Positions 1-10,218 of a stretch of DNA of 64,000 bases are shown one piece after another; within the stretch, counting starts at the first letter, position 1, and each line of letters begins with the position of its first letter. The stretch is from Aquila chrysaetos chrysaetos (Eukaryota > Chordata > Aves > Accipitriformes > Accipitridae): positions 1,240,001-1,304,000 of the forward strand of contig NC_054457.1 of NCBI RefSeq assembly GCF_900496995.4, in the 5' to 3' direction. The position numbers and the translations under genes are program-made. The notes beneath the pieces are model-generated. The model was given only the letters and a program-made list of their open reading frames with translations, did not search any database and was not told the DNA's origin.

Positions 1-983
1 TAAACTACATTTTAATTAGGCCAAACAGGAAAAAAAAAGAGACCATGTCCAGAAAGCATGTGCAAATGCAGTTAATTGTGTTCAAACATTAAGAATGGGA
101 TTGAGGTGTGCTGTGTTTGGTTTAGGGCAGCTGGACATTCCCATCATTGAACCCATACTGCAGCAACAATCAGGCAACAACTCAAAAGTTTTACTGTGGT
201 TGTTACAATCATTGCACTATCCTGAAAGCAGGATTCACATAAATATCCAAAAATCTCCTAGAAACACTAAACTCATCAATCCATCACTGTCTGAATCTTC
301 CTGAAAAACTCTCTCCTACGAGTAAAGGTTCTGCCATCTACACTTAAAAATTAAAAGTGGTAGGTCCTTACATGTGAGGCTTTTTTTTTTTAATACAATT
401 TACATAGTGTTAAGCCATATTCATCAGTGTTTAATATTAGAAATAAAATTACCCAAAAAAACCCTCAAAGCTAAGTTATCAATGCAGTTATCAGTGATTT
501 TTCTGAGAAAGAAGCTATTTTTAGGGAAACATTCTTAGGCCATTTCAGACTCCTTCATTTTATTTTAAACTCAACACTAAATCATTTTATCCTGTTGCAA
601 TAAAAAGGAAGGACATTATCAGCTTTAAATTTACTGGCTTTCAATTGAGCTTATAGCTCACATAGCTGCCTTTGCCTTTCCCTTACACTTCATGTAGCGT
701 CACAATTACACTTTACAGACCCTATATTGCTTATTCTGCTTGCTGTCACGACAAAATCTCAGACAAATGTAATGGGAAATCAATTCTTTGGAAGGAAAAA
801 CTTTATAAAAAGCATTTCCAGATGCATAAAGTACCTAAGTTTTGCTTACTTATCATTTGAACAACAGAGAACAAAAAAAAAAAACCAAAATAATTTTTGA
901 AAATTAATCTATAGTTTTATTTTCGGTTTTAAAAGGGGAAAAACCATGGAGACAAAGCTGTTTACATAGCGTAAGAGAGAAGG
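1..983. other. Non-coding, GOLPH3 intron 1
   Basis: AT-rich sequence with short A/T runs and no convincing exon on either strand. Because GOLPH3 exon 1 is at 3579-3791 on the minus strand, this stretch should lie in its first intron. Short open frames here show no recognisable protein. Confidence 0.6.
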
Positions 984-1558
984 TGTCATGGTTTAACACC
1001 AGCCCATAACTAAGCACCACACAGCTGCTCGCTCACTCACTCCCCCCACCCAGTGGTATGGGGGAGAGAATCGGAAGGAAAAAAGGTAAAACTCGTGGGT
1101 TGAGATAAGAACAGTTTAATAGAACAGAAAGGAAGAAACTAATAATAACAACAATAATAAAATGACAACAGCAATAATAAAAGGATTGGAATATACAAAA
1201 CCAGTGATGCACAGTGCAATTGCTCACCACTTGCTGACCGATGCCCAGTTAGTTCCCGAGCAGCGATCCCCCCCAGTTTATATACTAGGCATGATGTCAC
1301 AGGGTATGGAATACCCCTTTGGCTACTTTGGGTCAGCTGCTCTGGCTGCATCCCCTCCCAACCTCTTGTGACCCTCCAGCCTTCTTGCTGGCTGGGCATG
1401 AGAAGCTGAAAAATCCTTGACTTCAGACTAAACATTACTTAGCAACAACTGAAAACATCAGTGAGTTATCAACATTCTTCTCATACCTAACTCAAAAACA
1501 TGGCACTATACCAGCTACTAGGAAGACAATTAACTCTATCCCAGCCGAAACCAGGACA
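984..1558 (-). mobile_element. Solo ERVL-type LTR
   Basis: A 575-bp LTR running TG to CA (tgtcatgg to ccaggaca on plus). It is flanked by a perfect 5-bp target-site duplication, GAAGG, at 979-983 and 1559-1563. Read on the minus strand it has a TATA-like TATATAAAC and an ATTAAA poly(A) signal in the usual order. Five-base duplications are usual for class III (ERVL) elements. No internal sequence is present, so it is a solo LTR left by LTR-LTR recombination. Near relatives lie at 4661, 46635, 55825 and 57129. Confidence 0.9.
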
Positions 1559-1563
1559 GAAGG

Positions 1564-3439
1564 GTACAAGCAGACACAAACCCAAAATACAAACCCTAGT
1601 GATTCATGTCTAACAAAGCTCAGAAATGGTGTATGCTGCAGTTTGCACACATAAGCCCCCTGCCCTAGAGATGACATTATCATTCTTTTTGTCTGACATC
1701 TCACCTGCAAAATCTCAAGGGAGTCATGAATATCTGTGCACTGTAATCACTTAGTTCCTTTTTCCATACAAATAAATATTAGCTTATCTGCAGTGTTTGC
1801 CACTGCTGCACTTAGCAAAGTTAGATGATTTACACTGGTGCAAAGCTGGATTTTTAGGCCCAATGTTAATTATTAACTTTTGATATAATAGGAATACTTG
1901 CACCATATATTCTTTCTAGGCAGACAGAACGTTCCCTGCCTTGAAATCTTTACAGCCTAATGCCCACAAATTCAGAAGTTTTAGCACACAATCATGGGGA
2001 AAAAAAAGGGCTGAAAGACCATCCAGTCTATTCCACCTTCCTCAAGGCAAGGCCTCCTAGGCAATCCTGCCAGATACCTGTCTCGTCATGCCTAACTTAC
2101 TTTCCTACAACTATTCAGGTATGTAGAAAGAGAAACGCACATATGCGCAAGTCTTCAGATTCAACAGGTGGAAGAACACAACACTGAATATCTACTGACT
2201 TTATTAGGATGCCATGGCAAGGTCTATCTGAAGATTACAAGAATATGGCCCAAAATACACAATCTGAGAGAGAAATAAAATACGTTATTGTGGCAGGTAT
2301 ATATACAGATATACTCACACCCATTAAAAAAGTTAACTAAGAAAACTACTCTTTAATCTATTCATTATCAACCAGCAAATTTATTTTATATGCAACATAC
2401 AGCCAAAGAACATATATAACTTAGCAGCTTTCCCCCCCCCCATTATTCTGTGCTCATGAACACACACAGTTTTAAGAGACTTCCACCCAAATCAATGAAC
2501 TGGCTTCATTAGTTCACTTATCACTAAAAAAAAAAAAAAAGCAGGTTAGTTAATTAAATTCATATTATAACTCATATCTAAAATAATCTCATATCTAAAA
2601 TAAAGACATATTATGCTTCACCATACACCACATTAAACTAACAGGACTGACTTTCTGCAGTGTGTGTGCTTTTTATATTGATTACCTCTTTCAAATGAAA
2701 CAAAAAATCCAGCACACTGGTAGATGTATACCTTCCTCAGTGACTGTTATTCATAGTATCATGACACCCAATTAAGTTATAAATTCAGTAAAAACATAGA
2801 ATTACATAATAATGCCATTTCCTCATTTTGATGTACGTCTCTTTATTCAAGGCCCATTTTTGTCAAGCGTATCTCCCTGAAGTTTAAGACATTTTTAACA
2901 TGCATTAGTCTGGAAAGTCTTATTAAAAAGGGCTGCTAATCATCCTAAAGCACCCGAGAACCCCATAAGTACTATATAGTTGTGTCTGACAAAATACATA
3001 GGAATAGACAAGTCTCCCACGTTAAAGCTACGGGTAAGTATAGAAGTATAAATATCACAAGTCTAACCAGGGCCTCCAAGTCAACCACCAACGCTGTCAG
3101 AGGCTCCAGATCCCCGTCTTCCCCCAAGCCCTACACTGCCTTCCTTGAGACGCTACAAATATTAGAACCCCTCTGCGAACCTTGCATCCAAAGGGCGATC
3201 CGAAATCTCCACCAGGTTCCCTTTCGCCCAACATCGAAGCACCTTCCCCACCTCCTCCAAAATCTCGAGCTTGTTCCAGCACATGCCCCTACCCCTAGCA
3301 ACATCACAGTCCCCGTCTCCAGCAACGCCTAAGCCCTAAACCCACAGCAACACTCACCCAGCAGCGTCCTGCAACCCAGCCCACCCGCACCCTAGCGCCA
3401 CTTAGGCTCTCCTTCCCCATCAACGACCTCCATAAGCCC
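1564..3439. other. Non-coding, GOLPH3 intron 1
   Basis: No exon or transposon recognised. It contains short homopolymers (C-run near 2441, A-run near 2526). From about 3060 it becomes C-rich on plus as it approaches the CpG island. The plus-strand open frame at 2982-3332 is compositional. Confidence 0.55.
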
Positions 3440-3578
3440 CCGAATAACCGGTGTCCCCTCAGGCACCCCCTCCCCAGGGCCACCCAGCACCACTGGGACT
3501 CCTCAGCCACCCCCTGCCCAGTGCCCCTCACCTAGGCCCGCCCCAGCCCCGCCACCACGGCCCCGGCCCCGGCCGCAC

Positions 3579-3791
3579 CTCACGGTCCTTGAGGCCCAGG
3601 AGCAGCACTTCTTCCATGAGGGTGAGACGCGTTTCCTTGGAATCGCCCTTCTCCTCGTCCCCGGGCTCGTCCCGGCGGCCTTCATCCTCCAGGCCGCCCC
3701 CTGCCCCCCGCTCCTTGTCGGCGGCGGCGCTGCGGGAGGCCTCAGTTCGGCGCTGCACCAGGCCGGAGCTGCGCTGGGTCAGGGAAGTCAT
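3579..3791 (-). CDS. GOLPH3: GOLPH3 coding exon 1 (Golgi phosphoprotein 3)
   Basis: GOLPH3 is a peripheral trans-Golgi protein that binds PI4P, links to MYO18A and helps retain glycosyltransferases. This exon encodes the first 71 residues: start MTSLTQRSSGLVQRRTEASR, then a low-complexity Ala/Gly/Asp/Glu stretch, then SKETRLTLMEEVLLLGLKDR, the beginning of the GPP34 domain. The ATG is at 3791. Coding ends in phase 0 after GAG at 3579, followed by a donor GTGCGG (GT at 3578-3577), so the donor is not a strong consensus. The order and key motifs match remembered human GOLPH3. The acidic low-complexity part differs, as expected in a disordered region. The frame is open with no damage seen. Later exons must lie beyond base 1 because vertebrate intron 1 is long. 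The setting suggests a W-linked copy, but a Z copy cannot be excluded from this exon alone. Confidence 0.93.
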
Positions 3792-4038
3792 GGCTGGAGG
3801 CAGCGGGAGGGCAAAAGCCCGCCACGGGGAGAGGGACTTGGCGACAGCTCGGGAGGGGGGGAAGGAGAAGGGACGGGAGCCGCTCTACCTCCACCCTATC
3901 CGCACCGGGGCAGGGGCCGGCCGGGAGGAGTCATAGGGAGCGGGGCTCGGCCGCGGCAGGGGAGATGGAGATCAGTGGCGGTGGGAGCCGGCGTGCCCGC
4001 CCTGAGGCGGCGAAGCTAACAGATACGGCTTCTCTTCT

Positions 4039-4049
4039 AATATGGCGGC
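4039..4049 (+). promoter_or_regulatory. YY1-like motif
   Basis: AATATGGCGGC fits the YY1 core AANATGGCGGC, common near transcription starts of CpG-island promoters. It lies about 250 bp upstream of the GOLPH3 ATG, on the strand opposite to the gene. Function not shown. Confidence 0.4.
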
Positions 4050-4320
4050 GCGGGCTGATGTCAGCGGAGGATGTGGCAGCGGCAGGCGGGGCGGGGACGA
4101 CCGGAAAGGGCCGCGAGCGGGAGGAGCTCCCCGCGACACAGGAGGTGGGGACGGGGCGCCCCGGGGACGTGGCCCCCTCGTCCTTAGGGAGTGCGGGCGG
4201 TGTCGGCTGTGGTTCACTGTTACTAACCGTTACCCGGGGCTGTGGAGGACGGTTAACCCAACACTCCGGGCAGAGGGGAGGGGGGCCGGCGGGCCAGTGC
4301 CCGCCGTGGCATAACCCAGG

Positions 4321-4660
4321 GGCTGGGTAGTACACATTCTTAAATTAATATTTTTTTCTTAAGAAGTGCCTTATTTACAACTTTAAGTCTGCTTGATTTC
4401 ATTTTTAGCCACAAGACCATGTCTGATTGTTAGTGCAGCCCCCCAGGAATATATCTTCATATATATATATATATACTCATCGACTAAGCTCAGGTGAGTA
4501 CATAGAGCTCTCAACATTCTTGACTTTAAACTGAGTAAATGCAGTCCCTCCGCTCTGCTGTTCATGAGGCATATTTTCAAACCTTTAGCCCTTTTGAGCG
4601 TGGCACATCAAATACTCAAAACTACTTATCAAGGCTAAATCCCATATATGTTTCCAGGTA
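4321..4660. other. Upstream flank of GOLPH3 with (TA)n
   Basis: AT-rich flank with a short TA dinucleotide run near 4459-4475. No gene seen. Confidence 0.5.
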
Positions 4661-5238
4661 TGTCATGGTTTCACCCCAGGCAGCAACTAAGCACCACACA
4701 GCTGCTCACTCACTCCCCCCCACCCAGTGGGATGGGGGAGGGAATCAGAAAACAAGTAAAACTCATGGGCTGAGATAAGAACAGTTTAATAGGACAGGAA
4801 GGAAGAAACTAATAATGATAATAATAACAATACTAAAATGACAATAATAAAAGGATTGGAATATACAAAACCAGTGATGCACAATACAATTGCTCACCAC
4901 TTGCCAACCGATGCCCAGTTAGTTCCTGAGCAGCGATTCCCCCCAGGGCAACTACCCCCGGTTTATATACTAGATGTGATGTCACATGGTACAGAATACC
5001 CCGTTGGCCACTTTGGGTCAGCTGTCCTGGCTGTGTCCCCTCCCAACTTCTTGTGCCCCTCCAGCCTTCTTGCTGGCTGGGCATGAGAAGCTGAAAAATC
5101 CTTGACTTTAGACTAAACATAAGTTAGCAACAACTGAAAACATCAGTGTTATCAACATTCTTCTCATACCTAACTAAAAAACATAGCACTATGCCAGCTA
5201 CTAGGAAGAAAATTAATTCTATCCCAGCTGAAACCAGG
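4661..5238 (-). mobile_element. ERVL LTR, 3' LTR of a deleted minus-strand ERVL
   Basis: Same family as 984-1558, minus orientation. It begins tgtcatgg. Its other end does not reach the usual terminal CCAGGACA: at ccagg it switches straight into minus-strand ERVL pol. The junction CCTGG (minus strand) fits both the LTR start and the pol sequence. It is therefore the 3' LTR of an ERVL whose RNase H, integrase and 3' region were removed by a deletion at short homology. Confidence 0.8.
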
Positions 5239-5843
5239 TGCTTTCTGCCAGAGGCTCCAGGTAGGGCCATTCTCCCTGGCTGCAGTACAGAGCACATTTT
5301 CAACGTCTTGTCCTGCCCGGACTGGCCCAAGGGCTACTGCATCAACAATCTCCTGTTTAATTTGTCCAAAGGCTTGTTGTTGCTCAGGGCTCCATTTAAA
5401 ATCATTCTTCCAAGTCACTTGATAGAGAGGGCTTACAATCAGACTGTAATTTGGAATATACATTCTCCAAAAAGCCACAACACCTAAGAAATCCTGCATT
5501 TTCTTTTTACTTAGTCGGTGGAGACATAGCTGCTATTTTGTTGATCACGTCCATTGGGATCTGACGACATCCATCTTGCCATTTTATTCCTAAAAACTGG
5601 ATCTCCTGTGCAGGTCCCTTGACCTTACTTTCTTTTATGGCCAAACCAGCTTTCAGAAGGATTTGGATTATTTTCTTCCCTTTCTCAAAGACTTCTTCTG
5701 CTGTGTTGCCCCATACAATGATGTCATCAATGTATTGCAGGTGTTCCAGAGCTTCACCCTTCTCCACTGCAGCCTGGATCAGTCCATGGCAAATGGTGGG
5801 GCTGTGTTTCCACCCCTGGGGCAATCGATTCCAGGTGTACTGG
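5239..5843 (-). pseudogene. ERVL pol fragment: C-terminal half of reverse transcriptase
   Basis: Translated on the minus strand, 5824-5507 gives MPQGWKHSPTICHG and the catalytic YIDDI box (YIDD at 5734-5723), then LGIKWQDG. The frame is broken by a TAA near 5510 plus a frameshift. It continues at 5499 with the RT connection region (FLGVVAFWRMYIPNYS, PLYQV) and runs into the LTR at 5238. The upstream half of this RT is not next to it. The reading stops at 5843, where an ERV-S LTR begins, and the missing half appears at 22308-23157. Family: class III ERVL. Cytoplasmic reverse transcription was its role; it is dead here. Confidence 0.85.
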
Positions 5844-6511
5844 TGTGAGAGAATGAATTGTTATCTTGAGCTGTTTGTCTCAAAGATTGTTAGGTATGAG
5901 AGACTGGACTGTCATCACAAGCCATTCATCTCAAGAATTGTGAACTGCTTATCTCGAGCCCTTTGTCTCTGAGATGGCCTGTCTAAGCAGGACATTCCTC
6001 CATCCATAAGGACAATTACTAGGCCACTGAGGCATCCAGGGGAGGAAATGGGCTGAAACCGACAAGCATGCAAGAATGTGGAGGCTACCATTCTCATGGA
6101 AACTGTAGTCTTTGAGATAAGGTACTGGTTTCTGGTGTTGATCACGTGAAGGTTGTGTGATAGACGAAACCTGCAGCACGTGAACAGTGCATGAACAATA
6201 TGTATGTGCATACATCATCGAACTATGCCCTATAAAAAACCATGGAGACAAGCCGTGGTGTGCACCCACCACCGAAGAATTGAAGACTGAGGACCAACGG
6301 GATACCTCTGGATCCATGGTGGTTACTATCCTTGCAACTCTATTCCGACTGCTTGCTTGATTTCTGCCTTTTCTTCCATTCTATCCTATCGCTACTATTT
6401 TCTACTTTTGATAATAAAAGCTCTTCTGGGTATACGGTATTTGACCTCGTTTGTGCCTTAATCTCGCTCTTGGGACCATATCAAAACCTTCCCCGACATT
6501 GGATCGGGACA
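5844..6511 (+). mobile_element. ERV-S element 1, 5' LTR
   Basis: A 668-bp LTR from tgtgagaga to gggaca, with a late AATAAA (ataataaaag). It is followed 7 bp later by a primer-binding-site-like sequence and then gag. The 5 bp before it, actgg (5839-5843), are the reverse complement of CCAGT at 23153-23157, the base before its inverted partner LTR. Both are copies of one target site in ERVL reverse transcriptase. The inverted partner is 23158-23828. Confidence 0.85.
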
Positions 6512-6518
6512 TTTAAAT

Positions 6519-6536
6519 TGGCGTCATGGACAGGAT
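6519..6536 (+). other. Primer binding site (degenerate), ERV-S element 1
   Basis: TGGCGTCATGGACAGGAT stands just after the LTR. Its first six and last six bases equal the tRNA-Ser site seen in element 2 (50597-50614), while the middle six differ. It is probably a decayed or altered tRNA-Ser site; the primer cannot be assigned with certainty. Confidence 0.5.
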
Positions 6537-6580
6537 CCCTTGAGACGAGAGTGCCGTACTGTTTCCAAAATACGTGAGAC

Positions 6581-7041
6581 TGAAATGGGAAGCCAAAGGA
6601 ACCTTAGTAGATATAGTAGATATATGGATGTAGATAAAAATTGTTTAATAATTATCTAGCTTATAATGAAGTTAAAGAAGTTTCAATAGAGGTAGACATG
6701 GCCCAAGGGGATGAGAAGTGATGTTTAACGTTTGCATTGTTGAGGCTGACTGGGACAGGAGATAGTCCCTGATAAGAAGCAGCAGTCCACCTCAAAAACC
6801 AGCCAAGACCGGCCTTGTGACTTTTGGGACTAATTTTAATATGAAGCGGGGATAGATCATGCCTATGTATAGGCGTATTGTGAAACTCCATGTATATGTA
6901 ACACTTGACTGTATAAATTTGAAGCGAACTGCCGCGTCAGGTGCGCACGACTTTGGTGGGACTACCCCCGTGCTGCCCAGCGCCGAATAAACATACCTAC
7001 TTTACAATCTCACTGATTGTGGAGTCCGTTTCCGCACGTCA
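6581..7041 (+). mobile_element. Solo LTR, class I type, in the leader of ERV-S element 1
   Basis: Runs from tgaaatggg to cgcacgtca with a 4-bp duplication AGAC at 6577-6580 and 7042-7045. TATA-like TGTATAAAT near 6910 and AATAAA near 6986 set the plus orientation. Four-base duplications suit gammaretrovirus-like (class I) elements. It separates the primer site from gag. No close relative seen elsewhere in the window. Confidence 0.75.
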
Positions 7042-7140
7042 AGACCTCTCAGGAACGTAAGGGGAGCAGGCTTGCATTGTGTGTGTTTGAAACTTTACGT
7101 GCTGCCTTCCTGAGACGACTGCTTCCCCGCTTTGTGTAAG

Positions 7141-8652
7141 ATGAATGATAGTAAAATTGCCCCTTTGGGGAAAGAAGTTTTGTTTGATTTTTTAGAAAAA
7201 CATAAAGCGTGACCCTCTGCGCCCGGGGTAGACTGGGCTCAGGGAAATTGGTATAATCTGCAGAGCGTTGTTGATCGGGTGGTCGCGTTACAGGAAGACG
7301 CTGGAGTACGGTCGGGGAAAGGAAAAGCAGTTGTCTGTGCTGTTCTCAGTGCTAGTCTAGCCGCAGCAGTGGAGGATAGGGATTGCCACCTCACTGCAGA
7401 ATCTCAAATTATTGAATCCCTCCAAAACGTTGTTCAGTCCCTTCTGGGACAAGTGGCGGGATTAAAAGCACAACTTGAAGCAGAAAAGAACCAAGTGAAA
7501 CATTTGCAAATTGCTCTTAAGGAGCAGCTCCTTGCGGATGCTGTCCGTGAGGAAATTCCTCCAAGATCAGAAATTGGCTACCCCTTTAAGGACCTGCAGG
7601 CAGCAAAAGAGAGAGTGGAGAAGTTGGAGCTGCCTTCATTGCGACCCTTAGTCAAAACTGAATATATTTACAATGATGAGCAGGACCAGTTCCCCCAAGT
7701 TACAACTAAAGAGGTCCCCTATACTGCCACTGAGTTGGCAAAACTAAAAAAGGAATTTGGCCGAACCCCTAAGGAGTCAGAAACGGAGTATGTGTGGAGA
7801 GTGTCGCTGTCGGGGGGGGACCAGATTCTGTTAAGTGAAAAGGAGGCGGAAGGGTATTGGGGACCAGGAGTGTTTTTAACTACTGGGGATTACCGTGCCC
7901 CCTGGTCTTTAACCCAACGGGCGGCCTATTGGGCGGGGGGTTTGAACCCCTTGGAGAGGGGGGATCCCCTCGCGATTACGGGGACTGTTGATTAATTAGT
8001 GGAGAGTGTGCAAAAGGCAGCTTGTCTGCAGATGATGTATGATCAAAAACTGGAGCCTACACAGGAGTCCCCGATGATGATGTTGGTGGATCCTGAGCAA
8101 ATGACTCCCCTTATAAGGGGACTCCCTGATTCTCTGAAACCGGTTGGTATCCAATTACAAGGAAAGATGCAGGCGATGCCCCAGGGCGAGAGTGTTGGGG
8201 CTGCTTCAGGAGGATTCATGCCTGATCAGCACTGACCCCCAGATAAGAAAATGTGGACTTGGGGAGAAATGGCCCAGGAATTAATTAATTACGGGCGCAA
8301 GTATGGTCCTGTTAACCCTCCAGCCACCAAAACAGACTCCAGGGGCTTGAGGCAGGCTGAAGTAAAAATAGTTCCACTCCCTGGGAGTGATAAGAGAACA
8401 CCCCTTGCTAAACCACCGGGGGGGAGAGATATCCCGAACAAACGTAATATACTGTGGGCGCGGGGATACCAGAAGGGGATCCCGCGTGACTTAATGGACG
8501 GGATGCCAACAGACAAATTGGAAAAATTGGTAACAGGGTGGCCTGATAAATCAGCAAATAGAAAAGTGGATTTTGAGAATACTACTCCCAGCGCACCCTC
8601 CCTGATTGATTTATCAGAACTAAATGCCACCCAAAAGCCGGTGGGAAACTAG
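7141..8652 (+). pseudogene. ERV-S element 1 gag
   Basis: One frame runs from ATG at 7141 to TAG at 8650, broken by stops at 7210 (TGA), 7993 (TAA) and 8233 (TGA). Visible parts: an N-terminal helical region, a predicted coiled coil (about 7410-7560, rich in Q, L, E and K), the conserved YVWRVSLSGGDQILLS block, AAYWAGG, and VQKAACLQMMYD followed by PLIRGLPDSLKP. The same blocks occur in element 2 gag (50613-52048), which supports the assignment. No zinc-knuckle (CCHC) motif is seen. Gag would form the virion core; here it cannot be made whole. The protease frame that follows is in the same frame after the TAG. Confidence 0.85.
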
Positions 8653-8667
8653 ATCCTTCGCCTTTCG

Positions 8668-8940
8668 GTGGTGAGTGGGGGGGGGGGGGGCGAAGGTTGG
8701 ATGTATATTAGACAGATCACTGAAAATGGCCGGGGTGATTTACTAATTACAGGCATTGTGGGGCCAAGACAAGTCCCGGTCACCTTTTTGGTAGATACCG
8801 GAGCTCAGATTTCAGCTATTAAAACCAAAGACGCTGCTAACTGCGGAATTACACCCTCCAAACAGCAGCTTTTTGTGGCAGATGCATTCGGCATTGTTCA
8901 GCCACAGGCTGAGGGGGAGGAGGTGCTCCACCAAAAAGAC
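8668..8940 (+). pseudogene. ERV-S element 1 protease, first part
   Basis: The aspartic protease motif LVDTGAQIS (Asp codon at 8794) follows a long G run (about 8677-8690) and the block GDLLITGIVGPRQVPVTF. The gene is cut at 8941 by an LTR. A short piece reappears at 10086-10130, and the C-terminal part at 14864 onward (LNLLGLDVLRGKTW). It would cleave Gag and Pol; it is split by two insertions. Confidence 0.8.
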
Positions 8941-10085
8941 TGTGATGGGTTGACCCTGGCTGGTTGCCAGGTGCCCACCAAAGCCGTTCTATCACTCCCC
9001 CTCCTCAACTGGACAGGGGAGAGAAAATATAACAAAGAGCTTGTGGGTCGAGATAAGGACAGGAGAGAGATCACTCATCACTTACCGTCACGGGCAAAAC
9101 AGACTCAACTTGGGGAAAATTAACTCACTTTATTACAAATCAACCAGAGCAGAGTAATGAGAAATAAAACCAAATCTCAGAACACCTTCCCGCCACCCCT
9201 CCCTTCTTCCCGGGCACAACTTCACTCCCGGCTTCTCTACCAACCCCCCCCAGCGGCACAGGGGGACGGGGAATGGGGTTTACGGTCAGTTCATCACACG
9301 TTATTTTCTGCCGCTTCATCCTCCTCAGGGGGAGGACTCATCACACTCTTCCCTGCTCCAGCGTGGGGTCCCACCCACGGGAGACAGTCCTCCACGAACT
9401 TCTCCAATGTGGGCCCTTCCCACGGGCTGCAGTTCTTCACGAACTGCTCCAGCATGGGTCCTTTCCACGGTGTGCAGTCCTTCAGGAGCACACTGCTCCA
9501 GTGTGGGTCCCCCACGGGGTCACAAGTCCTGCCAGAAAACCTGCTCCGTGGGCTCCTCTCTCCACAGATCCGCAGGTCCTGCCAGGAGCCTGCTCCAGCG
9601 CAGGGTTCCCACGGGGTCACAGCCTCCTTCGGGAAACCCACCTGCTCCGGCGTGGGGTCCTCCACGGGCTACAGGTGGATATCTGCTCCACCGTGGACCT
9701 CCATGGACTGCAGGGGGACAGCCTGCCTCACCATGGTCTTCACCACGGGCTGCAGGGGAATCTCTTCTCCGGCGCCTGGAGCACCTCCTCCCCCTCCTTC
9801 TTCACTGACCTTGGTGTCCGCAGGGTTGTTTCTCTTACATGTTCTCACTCCTCTCTCCGGCTGCAGTTTCCAGCCTGTCCCAACTTTTTCCTTCTTAAAA
9901 ATGTTATCACAGAGGCGTTACCACTATCACTGATTGGCTCGGCCTTGGCCGGCGGCGGGTTCGTCTTAGAGCCGGCTGGTATCGGCTCTCTCTCGAACAC
10001 AGGGGAAGCTTCCAGCAACTTCTTACAGAAGCCACCCCTGCAACCCCCCCCCGCTACCAAAACCTTGCCACACAAAACCAATACA
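8941..10085 (-). mobile_element. Solo LTR with internal minisatellite
   Basis: On the minus strand it runs from TGTATTGGTTTTGTG to GGGTCAACCCATCACA, about 1.15 kb, the same family as 61931-63017. Its U3 holds repeats of roughly 50-60 bp built around CTGCTCCAGCGTGGGTCC and CCACGGG (about 9350-9790 on plus). The repeat makes long open frames in several frames that are not genes. No target-site duplication is evident: flanks are aagac and tttgg. Confidence 0.8.
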
Positions 10086-10130
10086 TTTGGTCAGCCTGCC
10101 TTTGCCGGGAGAAGATAGTGCCACTACAGT
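10086..10130 (+). pseudogene. ERV-S element 1 protease, middle sliver
   Basis: 45 bp between two insertions. It reads as a protease segment (LPLPGEDSATT) that fits between the pieces at 8668-8940 and 14864. Element 2 has the equivalent segment LWLPGEKRTT. Confidence 0.6.
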
Positions 10131-10218
10131 TGTTACCGAAAAGCTCGGAATGAAGAACTTATCAACACCAATTTAGTGTAGATAAGCAGACACTTCTTTA
10201 TTAATGGCTGGGTGCGTG
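10131..10218 (-). mobile_element. Gamma-ERV 1, 3' LTR remnant (R-U5 only)
   Basis: About 88 bp nearly identical to 14055-14142, the end of the intact LTR, including the poly(A) signal (ttattaatgg on plus). At gggtgcgtg it switches to pol. The U3 of this LTR, env, integrase and RNase H are deleted. Confidence 0.8.

Larger units (their letters stand above)
3440..4320. promoter_or_regulatory. CpG island, GOLPH3 promoter
   Basis: A GC- and CpG-rich block in an AT-rich background, covering GOLPH3 exon 1 and about 500 bp upstream of its ATG. This is the usual promoter of a housekeeping vertebrate gene. No TATA box stands near the expected start. Visible motifs are AATATGGCGGC (YY1-like) at 4039 and a CRE-like TGATGTCAGC just after it. 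The many open frames on both strands here are GC shadows. Confidence 0.8.

Noticed and set aside
3451..3936. 161-codon plus-strand frame over the GOLPH3 promoter
   Set aside because: Antisense to GOLPH3 exon 1 in GC-rich DNA; composition is Pro/Ser/Arg-rich as expected by chance.
7279..8652. A host coiled-coil gene
   Set aside because: Same blocks recur in element 2 between a primer site and protease; it is retroviral gag.
9157..10118. Long plus-strand open frames of 258 and 281 codons and minus-strand shadows
   Set aside because: They fall wholly in the minisatellite of a solo LTR. Several frames are open at once because of the repeat phase, and no known domain is present.
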